Source of the DNA: Vibrio methylphosphonaticus
GTDB taxonomy: Bacteria; Pseudomonadota; Gammaproteobacteria; Enterobacterales; Vibrionaceae
Assembly: GCF_023634655.1 (NCBI RefSeq)
Contig: NZ_JAMKMS010000008.1
Coordinates: forward strand, 1 to 64,000
DNA: 64,000 bases
Reading direction: 5' to 3'
Part shown: positions 53,487 through 62,481 of the stretch, piece by piece
How positions within the stretch are numbered: the first letter of the stretch is position 1
Layout: each line of letters opens with the position of its first letter
Notes under the pieces: generated by a model
What the model was told of the DNA's origin: nothing
What the model saw: only the letters and a program-made list of their open reading frames with translations
Database searches by the model: none
Position numbers and translations under genes: made by a program

Positions 53487-54538
53487 TGATGGCAGTACCG
53501 TTAACGATGAAAGGTGTGCTTTTGAAGGGGCACGGTGGACCTGAGATGTTGGAGTATTGCGCTAATATCCCCGTTCCGACGCCAAACGATCATGAAGTGC
53601 TTGTTCAGGTCTTTGCCGCCGGCGTTAATAATACCGATATTAATACTCGTATTGGTTGGTATTCAAAAAATGATAATAACAGCGATGATGCGGGGTGGGG
53701 AGGAAATGCATTGAACCTGCCTCGTATTCAAGGTGCCGATGTGTGTGGCCAAATTGTCGCGGTTGGTCGGTCTGTCAATGAAGCCCGAATTGGCGAACGT
53801 GTACTCATTGAACCTTGTCTCTACGACGTCAATGGCGAAACTATGAACCCACCATGGTACTTCGGTTCGGAGTGTGATGGTGGCTTTGCGGAGTACACCG
53901 TGATTTCATCGCAACATGCCCACAACGTCGATTCAACGCTCAGTGATGTAGAGCTGGCGTCCTTTCCCTGTTCCTACTCGACTGCCGAGAACATGTTAAC
54001 TCGAGCAGATGTTCGCAGTGGGGAGCGAGTGCTGATTTCTGGTGCATCAGGTGGAGTAGGTTCTGCCGCGATTCAGCTTGCTAAGGCTCGTGGTGCGACG
54101 GTCATTGCCATTACAAGTCTAAGCAAAAGTACGCAAGTGCTTACTCTTGGGGCAGACCAAGTAATAGATAGAGATGACCATCTAGTGGATGTGCTAGGTA
54201 TCAATAGCATTGATGTCGTGATTGACCTAGTGGCTGGTGAAAAATGGCCGCAGTTCTTAGAGGTACTTCGTCCTAAGGGGCGCTATGCGGTATCGGGGGC
54301 TATTGGCGGGGCATTAGTTGAATTAGACGTACGAACTCTTTATCTAAAAGATCTGAGTTTTTTTGGTTGTACGGTATTGGAGCCAGAAGTTTTTGGTAAT
54401 TTGGTTCAACATATTGAACAAGGCCGCATTAAACCTTTGGTCGCCAAAACCTTTAGATTAGAGCAGATCCAACAAGCTCAATCTGCATTCCAAGAGAAAA
54501 ATCATGTCGGTAAGATTGTGCTATCCGTTGGACGCTAA
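53486..54538 (+). CDS. Zinc-type alcohol dehydrogenase / quinone oxidoreductase family (MDR)
   Basis: The 350-residue MDR protein has the N-terminal GroES-like domain (VLVQVFAAGVNNTDINTRIG, near residues 42-61). The NAD(P)-binding Rossmann motif SGASGGVGSAAIQLAKARGA is near residues 182-201. The structural four-Cys zinc loop is absent, so it belongs to the zinc-independent or single-zinc quinone-oxidoreductase branch. AGGAG precedes ATG 53486 (second ATG 53489 possible). Controlled by the TetR gene it overlaps; probably detoxifies an electrophile or quinone. Confidence 0.87.
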   Translation: MMAVPLTMKGVLLKGHGGPEMLEYCANIPVPTPNDHEVLVQVFAAGVNNTDINTRIGWYSKNDNNSDDAGWGGNALNLPRIQGADVCGQIVAVGRSVNEARIGERVLIEPCLYDVNGETMNPPWYFGSECDGGFAEYTVISSQHAHNVDSTLSDVELASFPCSYSTAENMLTRADVRSGERVLISGASGGVGSAAIQLAKARGATVIAITSLSKSTQVLTLGADQVIDRDDHLVDVLGINSIDVVIDLVAGEKWPQFLEVLRPKGRYAVSGAIGGALVELDVRTLYLKDLSFFGCTVLEPEVFGNLVQHIEQGRIKPLVAKTFRLEQIQQAQSAFQEKNHVGKIVLSVGR

Positions 54539-54587
54539 ACGGCTTCTGTTTATCTCTTACCCTACTGAGTAATTACCTATCAATAAA

Positions 54588-54620
54588 TAAGGAGCCAGCA
54601 AAACCGCTGGCTCTTCTTAT
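54588..54620. terminator. Bidirectional terminator
   Basis: AAGGAGCCAGC / GCTGGCTCTTCTT hairpin (8-bp perfect core, 6-nt loop) between the dehydrogenase gene and the convergent MerR-methyltransferase gene. Confidence 0.7.
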
Positions 54621-55789
54621 CAGCGCTTCTTTAGCGTGAACATCTGATAGCCATATTCACCAATCGCATGATTAAACACGTCGATCTCTTTTGCGATGTC
54701 TTTCAATGCGGCGGAATCTACCATCGTTGGAACAAGTGCCTCAAGACGACACTTAAGTGGATGATAATAATTTTGCCATGCCTCTAAGCTGAGAGTGAAG
54801 TGACTCACTACCTCATAACCTGCCGAATCCATTTGTTCAAGGCGAGTCTCGACCGTTTGCATATCGGGATATTCACTTTGGAAAAATGATTGCGCTTCTT
54901 GGCTTGGTGAATCGGTTAACCAAACCATGTCACTGACCATCAGTAGGCCATCGTGCTCTAATAGAGGCTTCCATTGTGATAACGCGTTAGTGACGCCCAT
55001 GATATAGGCGCTGCCTTCCGCCCAGATAAGGTCAAAGCTTGAGTGCTCAAATGGAAGCTCCGTCATACTGGCGCACACCGGGGTGACTTGTGATGATAGC
55101 GCAGTGGCTTCTAGTCGCTGTGTCAGCTGTTCTAGAGCGCTTGGTTCATTATCTACCGCGGTTATTTCTGCACTACTATGAGTTGCCAACATTGTTGTCG
55201 CTAACCCTTTTCCACAGCCAATTTCAAGAATTTTCTTGGGTGTGTTTGGAAGTTCTTGAAGAGCACGTAAGGTTTCGCTCTCGCTGCCAGGTCCCCATCG
55301 CTCAAGTGTTTCAAAGACAGTCATAAAGTCTGCCATGTACTGTTCATGTTCATTCATGTTTTTTGATAACCATTTTAATCGCAGGGCTTCTTTCTCGTTA
55401 AAGCCTTGCTTCTTTAACCAATCTAAATGTGCATCGGGGGCAAGCTTGTCGGTTTGCTCATGCCAGCTGCGGGTATCTGCTTCGCCCAACATTGCCGCCA
55501 GCAGCTGGCGAGATTGTTGCTTGTGCGCAATCTCTTCATCTAAGGCTGTTAACCGCTCAAGTAGCAAGTGCCGATCAATCTTCGCTTGCAAGCAAGATTG
55601 ACACTCTTTAAGCGTCAGCCCACCAGCTTGTAGGCGCTGGATCAAAAGAATTCTTTGCACATCATGGTCGTTATAGACGCGATACCCATTATCGAGTCGA
55701 TGACCTTGGATAAGGCCTTGCTTCTCGTAATAGAGTAGGGCGCTGCGCGATAGCCCAACTTTGCTCGCTAACTCTGAGATTCGATACAC
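54620..55789 (-). CDS. MerR-family regulator fused to a SAM-dependent methyltransferase
   Basis: GTG 55789-55787 is the preferred start (GGAG 7 nt upstream, and MerR proteins open with MYRISELA); ATG 55807 would leave almost no leader. The 389-residue protein has a MerR helix-turn-helix and wing (YRISELASKVGLSRSALLYYEKQGLI, residues 2-27) and a coiled-coil dimerisation helix (to about 120). It then has a class I methyltransferase with SAM motif ILEIGCGKGLATTM near residues 185-198 and LPFEHSSFDLIWAEGSAY near 250. One polypeptide probably senses and methylates a small toxic molecule. Confidence 0.87.
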   Translation of the reverse strand: MYRISELASKVGLSRSALLYYEKQGLIQGHRLDNGYRVYNDHDVQRILLIQRLQAGGLTLKECQSCLQAKIDRHLLLERLTALDEEIAHKQQSRQLLAAMLGEADTRSWHEQTDKLAPDAHLDWLKKQGFNEKEALRLKWLSKNMNEHEQYMADFMTVFETLERWGPGSESETLRALQELPNTPKKILEIGCGKGLATTMLATHSSAEITAVDNEPSALEQLTQRLEATALSSQVTPVCASMTELPFEHSSFDLIWAEGSAYIMGVTNALSQWKPLLEHDGLLMVSDMVWLTDSPSQEAQSFFQSEYPDMQTVETRLEQMDSAGYEVVSHFTLSLEAWQNYYHPLKCRLEALVPTMVDSAALKDIAKEIDVFNHAIGEYGYQMFTLKKR

Positions 55790-55822
55790 GTTAGTACTCC
55801 ACATCATCGATGTATTAACTGG

Positions 55823-55853
55823 ACTGTAAACTATGAAGTTATAGACAGGTCAA
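55823..55853 (-). promoter_or_regulatory. MerR-type promoter with 19-bp spacer and central dyad
   Basis: On the minus strand TTGACC and TACAGT are 19 bp apart. The dyad CTATAACTTCATAG (12 of 14 bases symmetric) lies in the spacer. Over-long spacers with a central dyad are the hallmark of MerR-activated promoters. Confidence 0.7.
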
Positions 55854-55976
55854 GACTAAGTTAGTGTATCTGCGTGATACTGTCTAGGTAAGGCATTCTC
55901 CTTTTTTAGTTATGCTAGGCGGCTATTTTTGCTACAGTTCGTCGCTAACGATACAGGTGTTCGATGGGAGTAACAG

Positions 55977-56453
55977 GTGGAAGAGATTTACTTTGCGGGT
56001 GGTTGTCTATGGGGTGTGCAGGAATTTATGCGCCATTTACCGGGTGTTGCGTCAACGCAAGCAGGGCGAGCTAACGGCACTTCGGATACCACCACGGCCA
56101 CCTATGACGGCTATGCCGAGTGTGTTCGTACTCAGTTCGATCCAAAGCAGGTATCGGTAGAAGAGTTAATGGATTTCTTTTTCGAAATCATCGACCCATA
56201 CAGTGTGAATAGGCAAGGTGATGATGTAGGGGAGAAGTATCGAACGGGTGTCTATAGTCTTCACTCGGAGCATTTGCTAAAAGTGACTAATTATCTTCGA
56301 GCCAGAGAAGACGCTGATAGGATTGCAATAGAAGTATTGCCGCTATCAAATTATGTGAAAAGTGACGATGAACATCAAGATAGGCTCACTGTACGCCCTA
56401 ACGATTACTGTCATATCCCGCAAGATATTCTGCACAAATACAAAGCCCGCTAA
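55977..56453 (+). CDS. Peptide-methionine (S)-S-oxide reductase MsrA-like protein
   Basis: GTG start with GGGAG 7 nt upstream. The 158-residue protein carries the MsrA active-site motif as GGCLWGVQEF (Cys10) instead of the usual GCFWG. Other MsrA blocks are YDGYAECVRTQFDP and DFFFEIIDPYSVNRQGDDVGEKYRTGVY. The usual GYAGG loop is replaced by GRANGTSD. It reduces methionine sulfoxide in oxidised proteins; the divergent motifs suggest a second, specialised MsrA. It is divergent from the MerR-methyltransferase gene. Confidence 0.85.
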   Translation: MEEIYFAGGCLWGVQEFMRHLPGVASTQAGRANGTSDTTTATYDGYAECVRTQFDPKQVSVEELMDFFFEIIDPYSVNRQGDDVGEKYRTGVYSLHSEHLLKVTNYLRAREDADRIAIEVLPLSNYVKSDDEHQDRLTVRPNDYCHIPQDILHKYKAR

Positions 56454-56518
56454 CCACTTTTTCTTTTTCGGTTCAAAAAACCGCTAGATTCAAAAAACCT
56501 TTAGCCCAAAAGACAACA

Positions 56519-56537
56519 CCGACGCATAAAGCGTCGG
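56519..56537. terminator. Weak hairpin between msrA-like and Bcr/CflA genes
   Basis: CCGACGC / GCGTCGG with a 5-nt loop. Flanking T-runs are weak on both strands, so the terminator role is tentative. Confidence 0.35.
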
Positions 56538-56611
56538 CGTAGAGCAACGGGATCGTGGTCGTCATTGATAAGAGATAAGTGGTTATTACTTATCGACTAG
56601 CGGTTATATGA

Positions 56612-57853
56612 TTAGTGTTTTTGATTACTGTACTTTGCCAAGTTGTCGGTCACAAATGAGCGATGACGAACCAATAACCATAATAGTCCCCCGGTGATAC
56701 CGACAAATAGCTGAATTGCGCCCAAGTTACTGATTAGGGATTCTGGGCGAAGTGACACTAAAACCATGCCAATGGAGCCGCAAATCATCGCAAAAAACTG
56801 AATTAAGGCGACGGCAGAGCCGGTGTCATGATCTTGTTGGTCTAGCATTAAGTTCGTACCAGGTACTCGCATGGCAATGACCATGACAGTAGCTGGGGCC
56901 GCAATACAGGCAAATAGCCAAGGAGAGGTATCCCCAATGGTGAGAGTCAGAATGCCAGCACATGCAAGTAGAGCAAAGCAAAGTGAAATGACCTTTTGTA
57001 CCGAGATGTGACGTGACAGCTTCATATAGAGAGTCGGTCCAAAGGAAGCACACAAGGCATTAAAAGCAAAGGCGTAGCTAAATTCTTGTTCTGTTAAACC
57101 AAATCCATTGATATAGATATACGATCCGCTCGCCAAGAACGCCATGAGTGCCATCGGTGTCACGGAAAAAATAGCGAGTAACGCAACAAATCGCGGATTT
57201 TTCATGACAACGCCAAGTCGGCTCCACGAACGTAGCATAGAGCCATCGTATTTAGTCTCGAGCGTTTCTTTGTAGCAAAACGCCAGTATGGAAGCGAAGA
57301 AACCGAACACCGCTAGGGTGACAAACATCATTCGCCAAGACGCAATCTGCAGCAAAAATGCACCAAGCACGGGTGCAATCATAGGTGCGATGATCACCAG
57401 TGACATGATGGTCGCCATAATCTTTTCGCGTTCCCTGCCCTCATAGAGATCTTTAACAATAGCCGTTGCGACTACGGTAATTGCACTACCCGCGAAGGCT
57501 TGCAGTACTCGTGCAGCGATGAGCTGTTCGATATTACCGGCTAAGGCACAAAAGATGCTTGCGAGCATATAACCGCCAATACCCGTTAATAATATCGGCT
57601 TTCGTCCGAACTTTTCGCTGAGCGGTCCCCAAAATAGTAGACCGATAGCGTAGGTCACAAAGTAGCTACTCAGCGTTAAGTTAACCATAGACTGGTTAGT
57701 ATTAAATATGTCGACCATTTGCGGCAATGCGGGTAAGTACAAATCTATAGTGAGTGGAGGGAAGGCGCTAATGATGACAAGAAAGAAAAGCATGCCTTTC
57801 TGTCCTAGTACAGGCTGAGGTTGTTTCAAATGATGACTCCTAAATACGGACAT
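56612..57853 (-). CDS. Bcr/CflA-family MFS drug-efflux transporter
   Basis: The 413-residue protein has twelve membrane segments. Bcr/CflA blocks are present: FPPLTIDLYLPALPQM near residue 30, the MFS motif A region GPLSEKFGRKPILLTG near 77-92, and RVLQAFAGSAITVVATAIVKDLYEGRER near 115-142. It expels drugs by proton antiport. It is transcribed from the MarR gene 80 bp upstream, a standard MarR-controlled efflux pair. Confidence 0.92.
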   Translation of the reverse strand: MSVFRSHHLKQPQPVLGQKGMLFFLVIISAFPPLTIDLYLPALPQMVDIFNTNQSMVNLTLSSYFVTYAIGLLFWGPLSEKFGRKPILLTGIGGYMLASIFCALAGNIEQLIAARVLQAFAGSAITVVATAIVKDLYEGREREKIMATIMSLVIIAPMIAPVLGAFLLQIASWRMMFVTLAVFGFFASILAFCYKETLETKYDGSMLRSWSRLGVVMKNPRFVALLAIFSVTPMALMAFLASGSYIYINGFGLTEQEFSYAFAFNALCASFGPTLYMKLSRHISVQKVISLCFALLACAGILTLTIGDTSPWLFACIAAPATVMVIAMRVPGTNLMLDQQDHDTGSAVALIQFFAMICGSIGMVLVSLRPESLISNLGAIQLFVGITGGLLWLLVRHRSFVTDNLAKYSNQKH

Positions 57854-57932
57854 GAACGCGTTTGTTCTGGGTACGTTTGAATGGGTTGATAGTTGATAGT
57901 ATCTATAGTTGATAAGCGCTATAGGGACTTAA

Positions 57933-58361
57933 CTAATAAGCAAGGTTGTCGTTAAGACGCTTAAGAAGGGTGCGCAAGGTTTCGGATTCGTCGTCCGAAA
58001 AACCGGTGAGCATATCGTTGATCATGCCCATTTCGACCTCGTCTAATCGCTCGAGTAGTTTTAACCCTTTGTCACTTAGCATGAGTTCGACTGAACGTTT
58101 GTCGGTAGTGCTTGCCTGTTTGATGATCAAATCTTGCTTATGTAGTCGCGCGACGATACGGGCAATTTGTGCTTTGTCGCGGTTCATGGACTCCACGAGC
58201 ATTTGCTGTGAAGCCCCTTTAAAATCCCGAATATCACTCATCGCTTTATGCTCAAGCGGAGAAAATTCCACTTTTTGACGAGTGACTTCCGCCACCATTT
58301 TTCCACGAGTCTTCATGCGAATTTCGCGCAAGGTATGGTTGATTTCTCGGTATGTTGTCAT
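57933..58361 (-). CDS. MarR-family transcriptional regulator
   Basis: The 142-residue protein has the MarR winged helix (LEHKAMSDIRDFKGASQQMLVESMNRDKAQIARIVARLHKQDLI, residues 37-80, wing with TTDKRSVELMLSDKG) and C-terminal dimerisation helices. It precedes the Bcr/CflA gene and is itself preceded by two GTTGA-N5-TCAAC operators, indicating autorepression and control of the pump. Ligand unknown. Confidence 0.92.
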   Translation of the reverse strand: MTTYREINHTLREIRMKTRGKMVAEVTRQKVEFSPLEHKAMSDIRDFKGASQQMLVESMNRDKAQIARIVARLHKQDLIIKQASTTDKRSVELMLSDKGLKLLERLDEVEMGMINDMLTGFSDDESETLRTLLKRLNDNLAY

Positions 58362-58379
58362 GAGTTATTGAGATATTTG

Positions 58380-58425
58380 GTTGACGTAGTCAACAATTGT
58401 CGGGTTGTTGGTTGATTTAGTCAAC
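58380..58425. promoter_or_regulatory. Tandem MarR operators
   Basis: GTTGAC-GTA-GTCAAC at 58380-58394 is perfect, and GTTGAT-TTA-GTCAAC at 58411-58425 has one mismatch; centres are 31 bp (three turns) apart. A half-site GTCAAC occurs near 58530 in the same spacer, nearer to phnC. Confidence 0.75.
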
Positions 58426-58587
58426 TATTTTATCGGGAAGGTTGGCTTTTTGCTCAATGTCGCAGAGCAAAATATTGAAGTCGTCTATTGATAACGTTCA
58501 CACCATAGTCATAAAAACATCGAAAAACCGTCAACTATTTGCGTTGAAATAGCAGTCAAATAAATGAAGGTGATTCGGAGAAACGTT

Positions 58588-59427
58588 ATGGCGATGATTG
58601 CGCCGGACCTGACCGTTGTCAGTGAAACGAGTAATGTAGTCACACCCCTATTAGGGCGTAAGGTGCTGGAGACTCGAGCACTTACCAAGTCGTATCAAGA
58701 CGACAAAGTGGTGCTAGATGGCATAGATTTTACGCTGCATGCCGGTGAGTTTGTCGCGGTTGTTGGCCGTTCTGGTGCGGGTAAGTCAACGTTATTGCAC
58801 ACCCTTAACGGCACAATTACGGCGACAAGCGGTGAAATCTTAAATGTTCACAAAGACCAATCTACGGATAACGTTTTGTCGATGACTCGCAAGGAGCTTC
58901 GTGATTGGCGAACACATTGTGGCATGATTTTTCAAGATTTCTGTCTCGTTCCCCGCCTTGATGTAATCTCAAATGTATTGCTTGGACGCCTTAGTCACAC
59001 TTCAACATTTAAGTCGTTATTTAAAGTCTTTAGCGATGAAGATCGAGCAGAAGCCATTCATTTGTTGAAGTGGTTAAACATGCTGCCTTATGCACTTCAA
59101 CGAGCAGAAAATTTGTCGGGAGGGCAGCAACAACGTGTCGCCATCTGTCGTGCCATGATGCAGAACCCAAAAATTTTGCTGGCGGATGAGCCGGTTGCAT
59201 CTCTCGATCCCAAAAACACCGTAAGAATTATGGAAGCGTTGCAAAAAGTCAGTAATGACGGCATTGCCGTGATGGTGAACCTTCATTCCATTGAATTGGT
59301 TCAGCAGTACTGCACGCGTGTCATTGGTTTAGCAAAAGGGCGAGTGATATACGACGGACATCCGTCCGGTCTTAATGATGATGTTTTACATCGATTGTAC
59401 GGTGATGAACTCGATCAGGTTGGCTGA
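58588..59427 (+). CDS. phnC: PhnC, phosphonate ABC importer ATPase
   Basis: ATG 58588 follows CGGAG at 7 nt (279 residues). The protein has an N-terminal extension of about 30 residues before the ABC core. Walker A is [10 protein letters not shown] (about 60-69), signature [14 protein letters not shown] and Walker [14 protein letters not shown]. The sequence fits PhnC, which energises uptake of phosphonates. It is the first gene of phnC-phnD-phnE1-phnE2. The C-P lyase genes it serves are 23 kb away. Confidence 0.93.
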   Translation: MAMIAPDLTVVSETSNVVTPLLGRKVLETRALTKSYQDDKVVLDGIDFTLHAGEFVAVVGRSGAGKSTLLHTLNGTITATSGEILNVHKDQSTDNVLSMTRKELRDWRTHCGMIFQDFCLVPRLDVISNVLLGRLSHTSTFKSLFKVFSDEDRAEAIHLLKWLNMLPYALQRAENLSGGQQQRVAICRAMMQNPKILLADEPVASLDPKNTVRIMEALQKVSNDGIAVMVNLHSIELVQQYCTRVIGLAKGRVIYDGHPSGLNDDVLHRLYGDELDQVG

Positions 59428-59493
59428 TCATTAATATTCTCCTGCTGGCCGCTATATCGGTTAGCAGCGATCACAATAAACAAGGAAGAAACT

Positions 59494-60417
59494 ATGAATA
59501 AGCTCTTGTCAGTCGGTTGTGCCATTGCGGCAGCCCTTTCTTTTAACGCACAGGCGTCAGCACCAAATGAAATTAACCTCGGCATTTTAGGTGGGCAAAA
59601 TGCGGCAGCACAAATTGGTGATAATCAGTGTGTCGCAACGTTCTTCCATAAAGAGTTGGGCGTAAAGACGAACATACGAAATTCAACGGACTATAACGCC
59701 GTCATTCAGGGGCTGCTGGGCGAAAAAATTGATCTCGTGATTAACATGTCGCCTAAGTCTTATGCGGAAATCTACCTAAATGATCCTAACGCTGTCGATC
59801 TGGTGGGTATTACCGTGGATAACAGTGATGACTCGCGTGGCTATCACTCGGTTATTCTGGTTAAAGAGGACAGCCCATATCAGTCTATTGACGACCTTAA
59901 AGGCACCGCTTTTTCATTCGCAGATCCAAACTCTACGTCTGGGTTTCTTATTCCTAACAATCAGTTGGAGACTCGCTTAGGCGGAAATATGGATAATAGC
60001 TTCAATAACTATTTTACATCCGTTAGCTTTTCCGGCGGCCATGAGCAAGACATTGTTGGTGTACTTAATGGACAGTTTGATGCTGCGGTAACTTGGTCGT
60101 CAATGCTAGGCGATGCTAAGCAAGGCTATACCGCGGGTGCACTACTGCGTTACATGAGTCACGATCCTAAATTGATGGATAAAATCCGCATTATTTGGGA
60201 GTCCCCCCTAATTGCCAACGGACCGACAATTGTCAGCAACAAACTCGAACCTCAGTTTAAAGAGGATTTGGTTGCTGCAGTGAAGAAGCTCGCCGAAGAA
60301 GATAATGAGTGCTTTAGTAAGGCCGCTGGTGGGCAGTTGCACCTTGCTGACACAAGTGTTGCAGAGTATCAGTCGATCATCGATTTGGTGAAAGCGACTA
60401 AGTTTGCTCAGAGATAA
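59494..60417 (+). CDS. phnD: PhnD, periplasmic phosphonate-binding protein
   Basis: The 307-residue protein has a signal peptide (residues 1-22, ending AQASA). The PhnD fold opens with EINLGILGGQNAAAQIGDNQCVATFF and carries LKGTAFSFADPNSTSGFLIP near residues 132-151, the ligand-binding loop of this family. It captures alkylphosphonates in the periplasm for the PhnC/PhnE transporter. AAGGAAG precedes ATG. Confidence 0.94.
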   Translation: MNKLLSVGCAIAAALSFNAQASAPNEINLGILGGQNAAAQIGDNQCVATFFHKELGVKTNIRNSTDYNAVIQGLLGEKIDLVINMSPKSYAEIYLNDPNAVDLVGITVDNSDDSRGYHSVILVKEDSPYQSIDDLKGTAFSFADPNSTSGFLIPNNQLETRLGGNMDNSFNNYFTSVSFSGGHEQDIVGVLNGQFDAAVTWSSMLGDAKQGYTAGALLRYMSHDPKLMDKIRIIWESPLIANGPTIVSNKLEPQFKEDLVAAVKKLAEEDNECFSKAAGGQLHLADTSVAEYQSIIDLVKATKFAQR

Positions 60418-60483
60418 TACGTTTTTCAACAATAATTCGTTTCAGCCACGATAACGTATTTCCCCACCTATAGCGGGGCAGGA

Positions 60484-61404
60484 ATGGATTTAGATCCTGA
60501 CCTCGCTACTCATTTTTGGTTTAACATCATGTTGTTTGAACACTATTACCAACAGATTCGCCGTAAGCAGAAAATGGACGCATTCATGTGGTCTGCCATG
60601 TTTATGGTGTTGTATCTTATTTCCGGGCATTTTGCCGAGTTTAGTCTTGGTCAAATTATTCACAATGCCCCCGCGCTTTTTGACTATATCTTGGATACGG
60701 TTCCGAATCTGTCTTGGGATGTTTTGTTTGCCGGGCGAGATGAAGCTGGTCACGCGGTGCCTGGCTCTCTAATCTATTGGGGCTATCGGTTACCTATTCA
60801 GCTTCCGCTGCTTTGGGAGACGCTGAATGTGGCAATGGCCGCGACACTTGTGTCGTCGATTATCGCGATTATTCTGGCTTTCCTCGCGGCAGGTAACGGT
60901 TATGCGCCGCCATCTGTTCGTATGGCTGTGCGCGCTTTTGTCGCGTTTCTGCGCACTATGCCAGAGTTGGCGTGGGCGGTCATGTTTGTGATGGCTTATG
61001 GTGTGGGCACGTTTCCGGGATTTGTCGCGTTGGCGCTGCATACGGTTGGAAGCCTAACCAAACTTTTCTATGAATCCATTGAAACCGTCTCCGATAAACC
61101 GATTCGTGGGTTAACGGCCGCAGGAGCGAGCCCGTTGCAGCGTGTAAGGTTCGCATTCTGGCCTCAGGTTAAGCCGATTGTTCTCTCTTATGTCTTTTTA
61201 CGGTTTGAAATTAACTTTCGCTCGTCGACCATTCTAGGTTTAGTGGGCGCGGGGGGCATTGGGCAAGAATTAATGACGAATATTAGTTTGGGTCGTAATG
61301 ACCAAGTCAGTATGACATTGCTGCTCATCATTATGGTTGTTGCCTTGATTGATATGTTGTCTGGGTTTTTACGCAAGCGAGTTATCAGCGGAGAGATCAA
61401 ATGA
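60484..61404 (+). CDS. phnE: PhnE1, phosphonate ABC importer permease
   Basis: The 306-residue permease has six predicted membrane segments. The EAA-type cytoplasmic loop is GLTAAGASPLQRVRFAFWPQ (about 217-236), followed by the family-typical GLVGAGGIGQELM. The start used (AGGA directly before ATG) is not ideal; a downstream Met at codon 16 or 31 is possible. It overlaps phnE2 by 4 nt; the two PhnE proteins probably form a heterodimer. Confidence 0.93.
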   Translation: MDLDPDLATHFWFNIMLFEHYYQQIRRKQKMDAFMWSAMFMVLYLISGHFAEFSLGQIIHNAPALFDYILDTVPNLSWDVLFAGRDEAGHAVPGSLIYWGYRLPIQLPLLWETLNVAMAATLVSSIIAIILAFLAAGNGYAPPSVRMAVRAFVAFLRTMPELAWAVMFVMAYGVGTFPGFVALALHTVGSLTKLFYESIETVSDKPIRGLTAAGASPLQRVRFAFWPQVKPIVLSYVFLRFEINFRSSTILGLVGAGGIGQELMTNISLGRNDQVSMTLLLIIMVVALIDMLSGFLRKRVISGEIK

Positions 61405-62288
61405 GTACGTTAACGCTACAACAAGTAAAACAAGAAAATAAAGAAATCTTCGCAAGCCAAGGGCGTTATTTACGCGTCATCATTATCGCAGCCTTGGCTG
61501 TTGTGGTTTATTACCTGACATTTTTTGCATTTTTCGGCGTAACACAACAGCAGTGGCATATGGGCAACAGCAAAATTAGTAGTTATTTTGTGCATATGTT
61601 TATTTGGCGCGATTTTTGGAATTGGCCGTTTGCGTATTACTTTTCTCAGATTGGCATCACGCTAGCGATTGTACTAGGTGGCACGTTAACTGCGTCTGTT
61701 GTGGCTCTGCCACTCTCATTTTTCGCGGCACGTAATTTTATGACAGGGCCTTTTGCGATTATCGCTATTTTTATTAGACGCATATTTGATGTGCTTCGTG
61801 GTGTCGATATGGCGATTTGGGGGATGATTTTTGTCCGTGCGGTTGGACTGGGTCCACTCGCTGGCGTAATGGCGGTCTTTATTCAAGATCTTGGATTGTT
61901 TGGTAAGTTATTTGCCGAGAGTCATGAAGCCGTCGATCGAAAGCCAACTAGGGGCTTAACTTCACTAGGCGCGAATCATATACAAAAGCATCGCTTTGGG
62001 ATTTTTACCCAATCATTTCCGACCTTTTTAGCGCTCACTTTATATCAGCTAGAGTCGAATACTCGCTCAGCAGCGGTACTGGGTTTTGTTGGTGCGGGGG
62101 GAATCGGGTTGGTTTATGCAGAAAATATGCGCTTGTGGAACTGGGATGTGGTGACGTTTATTACTTTGCTACTGGTGGTCATCGTTATGGCTATGGATAA
62201 GGTATCGAGCATGCTGCGTCAGAAGTACATTATTGGCGAGAACATCCCATTATTTGATAGTAATTCGTCGTATGGAAAAAGGTCTTAA
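61401..62288 (+). CDS. phnE: PhnE2, phosphonate ABC importer permease
   Basis: The 295-residue permease is homologous to PhnE1: EAA loop GLTSLGANHIQKHRFGIFTQ (about 191-210) and GFVGAGGIGLVYAENM. Six membrane segments are predicted. It ends the operon; a 20-bp duplicated sequence and a strong terminator follow. Confidence 0.93.
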   Translation: MSTLTLQQVKQENKEIFASQGRYLRVIIIAALAVVVYYLTFFAFFGVTQQQWHMGNSKISSYFVHMFIWRDFWNWPFAYYFSQIGITLAIVLGGTLTASVVALPLSFFAARNFMTGPFAIIAIFIRRIFDVLRGVDMAIWGMIFVRAVGLGPLAGVMAVFIQDLGLFGKLFAESHEAVDRKPTRGLTSLGANHIQKHRFGIFTQSFPTFLALTLYQLESNTRSAAVLGFVGAGGIGLVYAENMRLWNWDVVTFITLLLVVIVMAMDKVSSMLRQKYIIGENIPLFDSNSSYGKRS

Positions 62289-62339
62289 GTGTAGCCTTTA
62301 ACATCCAACATGTCAGTTGGCGCACGTAAGCTCGACGAT

Positions 62340-62379
62340 AAAGAATAGAGAACCTCTGCAAAGAATAGAGAACCTCTGC
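62340..62379 (+). repeat. Perfect 20-bp tandem duplication
   Basis: AAAGAATAGAGAACCTCTGC occurs twice head-to-tail, 51 bp after phnE2. Each copy contains GAGAACCTC, itself able to fold weakly. It is a recent duplication, with no evident function. Confidence 0.9.
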
Positions 62380-62402
62380 GCAAATAAGTAACCGTAAGGC
62401 TT

Positions 62403-62447
62403 AAAAGGCTGGAACAGGGAGTACCTTGTTCCAGCCTTCTTCTATTT
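62403..62447. terminator. Terminator of the phnCDE operon
   Basis: AAGGCTGGAACA / TGTTCCAGCCTT, a 12-bp perfect stem with a 10-nt loop, then CTTCTATTTTT. It may also serve the convergent gene at 62482. Confidence 0.85.
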
Positions 62448-62481
62448 TTGCGTCGGTCTATTGGTCTTGGGAAATGAAGCG

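Noticed and set aside
58440..58587. PhoB box upstream of phnC
   Set aside because: TAGTCATAAAAACATCGA near 58507 matches only the first half of a Pho box; the second half is poor.
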